Source of the DNA: an uncultured Chloroflexota bacterium
Lineage (GTDB): Bacteria; Chloroflexota; Anaerolineae; Aggregatilineales; Phototrophicaceae
NCBI GenBank assembly: GCA_937870805.1
Contig: CALMZT010000311.1
Location: forward strand, 1-11,758
Reading direction: 5' to 3'
DNA: 11,758 bases
The position numbers and the translations under genes were made by a program. Each line of letters starts with the position of its first letter. Within the stretch, counting starts at the first letter, position 1. This document shows, in pieces, positions 5,947 through 11,758 of this stretch. Under the pieces are notes generated by a model. The model was not told where the DNA came from and did not search any database. It worked only from the letters and a program-made list of their open reading frames with translations.

Positions 5947-6102
5947 AGTTCTCTGTTTGTTCACTGCGTTTTCCGCTTACAACAAACTTTCGGGTTAGAA
6001 CAGGGTTTGAATACTCAAAAATGCTGAGTTCATGCTCCCGTTATTATTCAACAGCATAATAAAACGCTACTCTGTTATCCCCTGTTAATCAGAGATTTTT
6101 TA

Positions 6103-7815
6103 CTACTCCAGCCTCAAAGTTGCCCGCTGCGTCCCGGCACGCGGCGCGTTTGCCGTCACCGTCACTGTCCCGCCGTTGGGCGCGCGTACCAGCCATTCGA
6201 CTTTACGTTTCGTTGCTCCCCACTCTGGCAGCCAGGGCGACCATGTGGCTTTACGCTCCTCACGCCCCGCTAAGTGACCGAGGTTTTGAACCTGTTGACC
6301 CATGATGAGTTCAATTCCACTATTGAGGCTGAGGGCTGCCGTTGTTGTCCCCGCTGTGCCGTTTTCGAGCGCGCGCACCGTCATGTTGGTTGGCAGGTAG
6401 CCGAGGTTGGCAACGACCACTGTGAGCTTATACAGGTTCGCCCCAAGGGCTTCAGCCTCGGCAGCCGTGATGCGCAGCAGCGGCGCGGTGGCGGCATGTT
6501 TCAACGTGAACAGGCAGTTGCTGTGAATGGTGTCTTTGAGGAACGCTTTCGCTGTGTCCGTCGTCGCCATTGAGGCGGGCGGTGGATTGCGGAAGGTGTA
6601 CATGTGCGTCCAGCCGCCGATTTCCACGCGCCCCAACTGCGGGTGATCGAACGGCGTCCAGTTGACGAAGCCCTTGCCGCCCAGATGCTCATCGTTGTAC
6701 TTCAGCAGCTTGATCTCGTCGTCTGTCGAACGCGCGCGCACCTGATACCTGGCAGGTTCAACCAAGCCCGCCGCGAGTTCAGGATTCCACAGTTCTGTCG
6801 AGTAGGTAATGATGCCCATTTCATCGTATGACCACTGCATCAGCGAGCCCGTACGCGGCACTTTCGGATCGGGCGTGAACTCCTCGAACACCGAGATCAC
6901 CGGATAGCCCGTGAGTTCCGTGCCCATCGCGCCGATGGTTTTGTACAGTGCGAGATCGGCGGGTGGCAGCGTTTTGTCCGGCTCAATCAGCGATGGGCGC
7001 AGGTGCAAGCCGCCGTGCGTGTGGTAACACTGCATCGCGGCGATGTTGGGATGCGACAGGATGAACTGCGCCGACGCCAGCGCTTCCGGCTCGGACAGCG
7101 GCAGATCACCCGCGCCGTACTGCCGGAACTCCGACCACCAGCCCGCCGGGAAGTTGCGGTTTAAGTTGCCATCGCGCGGCTTTTCAATGTCAAGAGCTAT
7201 GCCATCCCATTCGCCACGTATTTCACCTTCACGATACAAGCGATAGTACGGTCCAGCGCCCACTTCACCGGGTTTCCGCATAACCATCAAGCGTGGGTCG
7301 TCCTTAGAGACTTTCCACTCCCCTGCCGCGTCTTCGATACGCATCTGCACGATCAAGCCATCGCCGTTGATGTCCATCTGGCACAAGCCGCGCGTCTGTT
7401 CTTCGCCGGGCAGGTAGCGCCCGTTGCCGCACCAGTGATGTCCCGTCGTCAGGCTGATCTCTGCGCCGTCGGGGTTCAGGCGCGGGATGATGTAGAACGT
7501 CAAGTTGTCCAGCAACCATGTGACTTCGGCGTCTGTGCGGTAGTTCGTCAGCAGATACCAGACGGTGTACAGCGCCGTGTGCGAGGTGGTGACTTCTTCG
7601 GCGTGGATGTGCGCGTCAATGTACATGGCGGGCTTGTCATGGTGCGCGCCTGTGTCGGCATTGGTCAGCGTCATGCACCAGATGTCACGCCCGCGCCAGC
7701 TTTTGCCCAGTGATTCGAGCGTCGCCAGATTAGCATACGCCGTTGCCAAGCCGTGCAGATGATGCGTCAGTTCGTCGTAGAGGAAGTATTCGCTGAAGTC
7801 AATGTTGTAGGTCAT
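6103..7815 (-). CDS. M14-family zinc carboxypeptidase
   Basis: 570 residues. The N-terminal catalytic domain has the M14 zinc motif HxxE in AHIHAEEV (His71, Glu74). It also has PRLNPDG (111-117), DGNLNRNFP with the substrate-binding Arg220, the third zinc ligand His265 in CYHTHGG, and catalytic Glu341 in YSTELWNP. An insertion at about 120-215 (including MDINGDG and DPRLMVMR) separates NPDG from LNRNF. A β-rich C-terminal domain (about 430-570) probably forms a sandwich. M14 enzymes remove C-terminal residues or cleave γ-D-Glu amide bonds. There is no signal peptide or membrane segment, so it is probably cytoplasmic and acts on imported peptides or conjugates. The ATG at 7815 has GAGGTG 10 nt upstream. 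It lies 180 bp after the cyclic amidohydrolase gene, in the same direction. Confidence 0.9.
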   Translation of the reverse strand: MTYNIDFSEYFLYDELTHHLHGLATAYANLATLESLGKSWRGRDIWCMTLTNADTGAHHDKPAMYIDAHIHAEEVTTSHTALYTVWYLLTNYRTDAEVTWLLDNLTFYIIPRLNPDGAEISLTTGHHWCGNGRYLPGEEQTRGLCQMDINGDGLIVQMRIEDAAGEWKVSKDDPRLMVMRKPGEVGAGPYYRLYREGEIRGEWDGIALDIEKPRDGNLNRNFPAGWWSEFRQYGAGDLPLSEPEALASAQFILSHPNIAAMQCYHTHGGLHLRPSLIEPDKTLPPADLALYKTIGAMGTELTGYPVISVFEEFTPDPKVPRTGSLMQWSYDEMGIITYSTELWNPELAAGLVEPARYQVRARSTDDEIKLLKYNDEHLGGKGFVNWTPFDHPQLGRVEIGGWTHMYTFRNPPPASMATTDTAKAFLKDTIHSNCLFTLKHAATAPLLRITAAEAEALGANLYKLTVVVANLGYLPTNMTVRALENGTAGTTTAALSLNSGIELIMGQQVQNLGHLAGREERKATWSPWLPEWGATKRKVEWLVRAPNGGTVTVTANAPRAGTQRATLRLE

Positions 7816-7841
7816 GTGGTTGCGTCACCTCGTTTGTTGTC

Positions 7842-7893
7842 GCTCAGGGTTCAAAACCCTGAGCTAGTTGGTTTGGAAACCCCTGAAGGGGTT
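7842..7893. repeat. Two short perfect hairpins upstream of the M14 gene
   Basis: The first is GCTCAGGGTT (7842-7851) and its exact complement (7855-7864) around a 3-nt loop. The second is AACCCC (7878-7883) and GGGGTT (7888-7893) around TGAA. Both lie in the transcript between the cyclic amidohydrolase and M14 genes. No T-run follows, so they may be repeat fragments or processing/stability hairpins rather than terminators. Confidence 0.5.
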
Positions 7894-7914
7894 GAATACT
7901 CGTTTCGATTTCAT

Positions 7915-7972
7915 GTAGGGACAGACCAATGTGTCTGCTCACTATCGGGCGCACACGCAGGTGCGCCCCTAC
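7915..7972. repeat. Double-hairpin GTAGGGG element (REPIN-like), copy C
   Basis: Same orientation and module order as copy A. The first hairpin has drifted (GGACAGAC and GTCTGCTC), while the second (GGGCGCAC and GTGCGCCC with loop ACGCAG) matches copy A exactly. It lies 23 bp downstream of the cyclic amidohydrolase stop codon. Confidence 0.8.
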
Positions 7973-7995
7973 GAATCCCAAAATGATGGCTAATG

Positions 7996-9399
7996 TTAGA
8001 AGCCCTGCGATACATTTTCACGCACGGGGCGGACGAACTTGCCCCAACCACGTTCACCAATTACTTGTCCATCCTTGAATACGGTGCGTCCGTTGACGAT
8101 GGTACGCTGCACCTTGCCCTTAAACGTCATGCCTTCGTACAACTTGTCGCAGGCTTTGGCTTTGCTAAACAGCATCTCTTGCTGAATAGTCGTCGTCGTA
8201 TGAGGGTCGTAGATCACCAAGTCAGCATCAGCGTTCACAGCAATCACGCCTTTTTGTGGATAGATGCCGAAGCGTTTTGCGCCGTTGGTGCTGATGAGCG
8301 CAACCGCTTTTTCGATGCTCAAGCGTCCATTAAGCGCGGCGTCCATCATGCCTAACACCAGTTCCTCGACGCCGGGCGCGCCGGGCGGCGTGCGCCAGAT
8401 GTCGGTGCGCGCGCGTTCCTTTTCTTCCACTGTGAAGGGCGAATGATCGGTGGTGACTGCCATGATGCTGCCATCGGCAAGCCCCTGCCACAGCGCATCC
8501 ACATCTTCCTGTTTACGCAGCGGCGGGTTGATCTTGGCGTAAGGTCCCACACGCGCCAGATCGTCTTCGGTGAAGAACAGGTAATGCGGGCAGGTTTCAG
8601 CGCTGGCGGTTGAGCCTGTGACTTTAAAGCGGCGGAATACGTCTAAGGTCTCTTTGGACGAAAGGTGCGCGATGTGCAAATTGACGTTGGCGGTTTCGTT
8701 GAGCGTCAACAGCGTAGCGACGGCAAGCGCTTCGACGTGCGGCGGGCGTGATTCACCATGCGCGGCGATGTCGCTGCGTCCGGCGGCGATCAACTGCGCG
8801 GTGTACCATTCCAGCAGCGGGTTGTCTTCGGCATGGACGACGCACACCAAACCCGTTTCCGCGACCAGTTTCATGGCTTGATACAAATCGGGCACATCGG
8901 GCAAGCACAAGCCCTCGAACTCGTCATCACGTCCACTGGGCGCACCCGTCATGAAGATTTTGAAGCCAATCGCACCTTCATCGACCATCGCGGCGATTTC
9001 ATCGCGCCTGAGCAGCCCCGGCGCGCCATACAACGCGAAGTTGACATAAGCGTCGGCTTGGGCAAGCGCTTTACGTTTGCGGAAGATTTCGCCCGTCGCG
9101 CAGCAGGGCTTGGAGATCGGCATTTCAAAAATGGTCGTCACACCTCCGGCGGCGGCAGCGCGTGTCTCCGTCGCGAAGTCGCCGCGTTCGGGATAAGCGG
9201 GCGCGCGACAGTGAAAGTGAATGTCAATCGCGCCGGGAAGCACGAGTTGATTGGCGGCGTCAATAATTTCCTGTGCTTCAACGGATGTGCCGCGCGCGAG
9301 TAAAGCAGCAATTTTGCCGTCTTGCAACGCCACGTCCAGCGCTTGAATACCGTTTTCCGTCACTACATCGCCATTGACGATGATCGTCTCGAATGCCAC
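7996..9399 (-). CDS. Allantoinase/dihydropyrimidinase-like cyclic amidohydrolase
   Basis: 467 residues, the usual length for allantoinases and hydantoinases, which open cyclic amide or ureide rings with a two-metal site. Ligands are visible: His61 and His63 in DIHFHCRAP, Lys147 in GFKIFM (carboxylated in the family), His189 in VHAEDN, His245 in HIAHLSS and Asp318 in TTDHSPF. TCPHYL (269-274) and INPPLR (290-295) are also typical. Motif spacing looks nearer allantoinase/type-I dihydroorotase than bacterial D-hydantoinase; the exact substrate is open. The start is GTG at 9399, only 4 nt after the M20 stop (9406-9404), with a weak AGAAAG ahead of it. Translational coupling is likely. The partner deacylase upstream suggests that the opened ring is hydrolysed next. 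Confidence 0.88.
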   Translation of the reverse strand: MAFETIIVNGDVVTENGIQALDVALQDGKIAALLARGTSVEAQEIIDAANQLVLPGAIDIHFHCRAPAYPERGDFATETRAAAAGGVTTIFEMPISKPCCATGEIFRKRKALAQADAYVNFALYGAPGLLRRDEIAAMVDEGAIGFKIFMTGAPSGRDDEFEGLCLPDVPDLYQAMKLVAETGLVCVVHAEDNPLLEWYTAQLIAAGRSDIAAHGESRPPHVEALAVATLLTLNETANVNLHIAHLSSKETLDVFRRFKVTGSTASAETCPHYLFFTEDDLARVGPYAKINPPLRKQEDVDALWQGLADGSIMAVTTDHSPFTVEEKERARTDIWRTPPGAPGVEELVLGMMDAALNGRLSIEKAVALISTNGAKRFGIYPQKGVIAVNADADLVIYDPHTTTTIQQEMLFSKAKACDKLYEGMTFKGKVQRTIVNGRTVFKDGQVIGERGWGKFVRPVRENVSQGF

Positions 9400-9403
9400 A
9401 AAC

Positions 9404-10567
9404 TTATTCTTTCTGCAATAAGGTTTGATTTACAAAGTCGATCAGAATATTCGTGGTCGATTGCAACTCACTGAGGTCAACATATTCATCATAAGCGTGC
9501 GCCACTTCGTAACTGCCGGGACCAAAGATCACCATTTCGCCGCGCGCGATTCCGCTGAGGTGCTTGGCGTCGCTGCCCGGCAGGTAGCCGATAGGTCCGG
9601 GATGCTCGTTGAGTGCCGACTGTACACACGCGAGAAACGTTTTTGCCAGTGGTGACTCTATGGTCGATTCGAACCATTTGGACACCAGAAAGTCATCGAG
9701 CGTCACCTGCGCGGGATTTACATCGACAGACTGAACAACGCGCGTGATTTCGGCTTTTACATCGTCAGGGTTTTCGCCGGGGATCATGCGGCGGTCAATC
9801 TGTATCACGCAGGCATCGGGCACCGCATTGAAGGTGCTGCCGCCCTGTATCACGCCGACGTTGCACGTAGGGCTGCCGACCATCGGATGCTGACGCCCCG
9901 CCAGTTCGCGGTGATATGCCTCAAATGCCAGGATCAGGCGCGCCATCGCTGTAATCGCGTTCACGCCGCGATCTGGATTGGTCGCGTGCGCCGAACGCCC
10001 CGTTGTACGCACGATAGCACGCACAACCCCTTTGTGTGCAGTGGCGACGTGGTTGTGTGTTTGTTCGCCAACGACGATGAAATCACTCTGCGGCAGATGT
10101 CCGTCCTCTGCCAGCCAGCGCGTGCCCAACTGCCCGCCGACTTCTTCTTCTGCCGCCGCGACCAGCACCAGTGTGCCGCGCAGTTTGGCGGTACGGTTTG
10201 CGGCGTAGATCAGCGCTGCCATCATTGCTGCGAGAGGCGCTTTGTCGTCCACGCTGCCCTTGCCGTAGAGCTTGCCGTCCTTTATCGCCGCTTCGTAGGG
10301 GTCAACGCTCCATTTAGTCGCCTCCGTATCACCGATGGGTACGGTGTCGATGTGCGCGTGCAGCATGATGACCGGATCGCCCTGCCCGATGGTCGCCACC
10401 GCGCTCAAGGCTTCCTTTTTCTGCGGCGGCGCGAGGATGGCAACCTGTACGCCAAAGTATTGCAACAGATCGGCAACGTAGGTTGCAATCACGCGCGTAT
10501 CCCCCGGTGGATTGGGCGACGGAATACGCACGAGGTCTTGCAGCAGGCGCAGGGGGTCAATGGTCAT
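9404..10567 (-). CDS. M20 family ArgE/DapE-type amidohydrolase
   Basis: 387 residues, normal for the family. Two-zinc site motifs are present: His72 and Asp74 in HAHIDTVP, Asp107 in GSVDDK, Glu141 (catalytic base) and Glu142 in AEEEVGG, Glu168 in VVGEQT, and His357 in VAHAYDEYV. A dimerisation lid domain runs from about 178 to 290. The family removes acyl or carbamoyl groups from amino acids or cleaves small peptides. I chose ATG at 10567 rather than the longer frame from 10603. It overlaps the previous stop as ATGA, has AGGG upstream, and the protein then begins MTIDPLRLLQDLVRIPS like its relatives. It lies between an AstE-like deacylase and a cyclic amidohydrolase, so it may hydrolyse a ring-opened N-carbamoyl or N-acyl product. 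Confidence 0.9.
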   Translation of the reverse strand: MTIDPLRLLQDLVRIPSPNPPGDTRVIATYVADLLQYFGVQVAILAPPQKKEALSAVATIGQGDPVIMLHAHIDTVPIGDTEATKWSVDPYEAAIKDGKLYGKGSVDDKAPLAAMMAALIYAANRTAKLRGTLVLVAAAEEEVGGQLGTRWLAEDGHLPQSDFIVVGEQTHNHVATAHKGVVRAIVRTTGRSAHATNPDRGVNAITAMARLILAFEAYHRELAGRQHPMVGSPTCNVGVIQGGSTFNAVPDACVIQIDRRMIPGENPDDVKAEITRVVQSVDVNPAQVTLDDFLVSKWFESTIESPLAKTFLACVQSALNEHPGPIGYLPGSDAKHLSGIARGEMVIFGPGSYEVAHAYDEYVDLSELQSTTNILIDFVNQTLLQKE

Positions 10568-11544
10568 AGGTCGCCCTGAATCTCTGCGTAGAAGCAGCAC
10601 CATTCGCCTGTCTGTACGTTGGGGAGCGCACGCAAGCCGAAGATCATGCCATCAACGGGTGTGCGCAGTTCCGCGAGCAAGTCGCCGTACACATCGACAA
10701 TGCGCGCCAGCAGATCACCTTTTTTCATCGGCTGCTGAAAGCGGAGCGTGGGTTCAGCGACGAACATGCCGCTAACAGGCGCGAGTAAGGCGTGCTGGAC
10801 ACCTGTTTGCCATTTGCCCGCCGAGGTCGGCTTGCCCTTGATGATTTTGTAGTAACGCAGCACGTTGAGCACGCCATCGGCTAACACGCGGGCACAGCGA
10901 TGGAAGTCCTGCGGCGAGGTTGCCGAACGTCCGCCAAGCTCGACAGTGATGCCCTGCTTGCCCGCTTCGTACATCACGGCGGGCGGGCTGCCCTTCGGCA
11001 AGAAACTTTTGAGGATCAGTCCCCAACCTTTGCCCATCGCTTTCGCCAGTTCAATCGCTTTGTCATCGGTGGTGGCGAAGATGGTTTCCGAGAGATAGGA
11101 ATGTGCGCCGCCGGAGTGAATCGAGATTTCGTAAGTGGCGATTTCACGCAGGCAGACACTGTGGGCGTGGGCAAGGCGTTCGGTGAGATAACCGTCGGCT
11201 TTGCCGGGATAGATGCGGTTGAGGTCATAGCTGAAGGTGTCGAGGGGGTTGCCACGCTGCGCCGCTTCAAAGGCAGGAACATTGAGCACAGGCACAAGCA
11301 CGACGCTGCCGTTCATCTTTTTAGGGTCAAGCACGGAATCGACCCTATGACAGCAGAGCGTGCCTTCGGGTTCGTCGCCATGAATGACGGCATCGACCCA
11401 CACGCACGGTCCGGGCTGCGCGCCGTTGATGACGATCACCGGAATTTCGAGCGCCCGCCCGCCGGGAAGATTGGTCACGGGGATGACGCCGCGTGCGCGT
11501 GTGCCGGGCGCGGCTTTGGCAGTTCCAACAATGAGTTCGGACAT
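10564..11544 (-). CDS. Succinylglutamate desuccinylase/aspartoacylase-family deacylase
   Basis: 326 residues. The zinc motif is IHGDEPEG (His55, Glu58), the third ligand is His143 in SIHSGG, and the general base is probably Glu202 in TVELGG. DLNR (107-110) matches the substrate-binding Asn-Arg of the family. A C-terminal β-barrel (about 248-326) has two similar halves, APVSGMF with KKGDLL and TPVDGMI with VQTGEW. This domain is common in aspartoacylase-like proteins and in the ectoine-pathway deacetylase DoeB. The reaction would be hydrolysis of an N-acyl amino acid, or possibly an ester. The ATG at 11544 is preceded by GAAGGAA at good spacing, and it is the first gene of the three-gene operon. 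The stop overlaps the M20 start. No convincing promoter was found upstream. Confidence 0.88.
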   Translation of the reverse strand: MSELIVGTAKAAPGTRARGVIPVTNLPGGRALEIPVIVINGAQPGPCVWVDAVIHGDEPEGTLCCHRVDSVLDPKKMNGSVVLVPVLNVPAFEAAQRGNPLDTFSYDLNRIYPGKADGYLTERLAHAHSVCLREIATYEISIHSGGAHSYLSETIFATTDDKAIELAKAMGKGWGLILKSFLPKGSPPAVMYEAGKQGITVELGGRSATSPQDFHRCARVLADGVLNVLRYYKIIKGKPTSAGKWQTGVQHALLAPVSGMFVAEPTLRFQQPMKKGDLLARIVDVYGDLLAELRTPVDGMIFGLRALPNVQTGEWCCFYAEIQGDL

Positions 11545-11648
11545 AATAGTTCCTTCGTTTGTGGTTCTATTTAAGAATTTGTTTTCGCCACGCCCTAAAT
11601 CCCTTTACAAGGATAGGTTTTCAAGGAAACAGAGTTGAACATTCGACC

Positions 11649-11726
11649 AGACCTCACCCTAAATCCCTCTCCCGCGCGGGGATTTGACTGTAAGCCAGTA
11701 TTTGCGGCGGGAGAGGGACTTGAGAC
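11649..11726. repeat. CTCACCC/CCCTCTCCC inverted-repeat element, copy 2
   Basis: An element of about 78 bp starting AGACCTCACCC and ending GGACTTGAGAC, with stem arms CCCTCTCCCGC and GCGGGAGAGGG. Its reverse complement matches copy 1 (4166-4242) at both ends. The middle is different. It lies upstream of the AstE-like gene. The rest of the 214-bp end of the window shows no gene. Confidence 0.75.
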
Positions 11727-11758
11727 GCGCGTTGTGGAGCGTTCGCGCATGAAAATAG

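Larger units (their letters stand above)
5474..6102. other. Repeat-filled gap between the M14 and M24 genes
   Basis: About 630 bp without a credible gene on either strand. From left to right it holds the candidate M24 promoter, a small palindrome, a nested fold-back repeat, a MITE-like element, a CGCAAAG repeat and a heptamer block. The last stretch (5947-6102, after the M14 stop in transcription order) is AT-rich. It has only weak inverted repeats, such as ATGCTG/CAGCAT with a long loop, and no convincing terminator. Confidence 0.7.

Noticed and set aside
6020..6102. Possible terminator after the M14 gene
   Set aside because: The inverted repeats are only 5-6 bp with long loops. A T-run follows one arm, but the stem is too weak.
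10568..10603. Upstream ATG (10603) for the M20 gene
   Set aside because: It would overlap the AstE-like gene by 40 nt and add residues unlike the family. The ATGA overlap start at 10567 is better.
9887..11574. Long plus-strand open frames (9887-10579 and 10900-11574, and similarly 3304-3894)
   Set aside because: They lie antisense to well-supported enzymes. Their products are Arg/His/Cys-rich without recognisable motifs, and they lack ribosome binding sites.

Overview
All convincing genes lie on the minus strand, so the window reads right to left. It holds eight complete coding sequences and the 5' end of a ninth. All look like metabolic hydrolases or their partners, consistent with a catabolic region for amides, N-acylated amino acids or peptides. 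There are no rRNA or tRNA genes, transposases or CRISPR arrays, and I see no plus-strand gene worth calling. The gaps are full of short dispersed repeats: heptanucleotide tandem blocks, double-hairpin elements beginning GTAGGGG, MITE-like palindromes ending in AGGACTTACGCAG, CTCACCC elements and CGCAAAG repeats. From general knowledge, this repeat style together with the gene content suggests a Chloroflexota (Anaerolineae-like) bacterium. Cyanobacteria carry similar repeats, so the assignment is an inference.

Layout in transcription order. A tight three-gene operon comes first: an AstE/aspartoacylase-like deacylase (11544-10564), an M20 ArgE/DapE-type deacylase (10567-9404, overlapping the first by ATGA) and an allantoinase/dihydropyrimidinase-like cyclic amidohydrolase (9399-7996, GTG start 4 nt after the M20 stop). 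After a repeat-filled gap comes an M14 zinc carboxypeptidase (7815-6103). A 632-bp gap of nested repeats follows, ending in a candidate promoter and operator. Next are an M24 'pita-bread' protein that has lost three of the five metal ligands (5470-4331), a metal-dependent amidohydrolase (4074-2830), an MFS transporter (2758-1508), a DapA-superfamily lyase/aldolase lacking the DapA Thr/Tyr relay (1291-377), and the start of a short-chain dehydrogenase (164 to beyond the left edge).

How they may work together (inference): the transporter imports a substrate, the cyclic amidohydrolase opens a cyclic amide, and the M20 and AstE-like enzymes remove acyl or carbamoyl groups. The M14, M24 and prolidase-type amidohydrolase act on peptide-like or cyclic compounds, and the DapA-like lyase and the dehydrogenase process the carbon skeleton. 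An AstE-like deacylase together with a metal-site-less M24 protein recalls the ectoine hydrolase/deacetylase pair (DoeA/DoeB). The downstream ectoine genes are absent, so a different cyclic substrate is more likely.

The strongest unusual signals are the degenerate M24 site, the operon pairing a cyclic amidohydrolase with two deacylases, the 7-nt-phased repeat blocks that touch or overlap stop codons (one supplies the MFS C-terminus), and a nested fold-back repeat upstream of the M24 gene.
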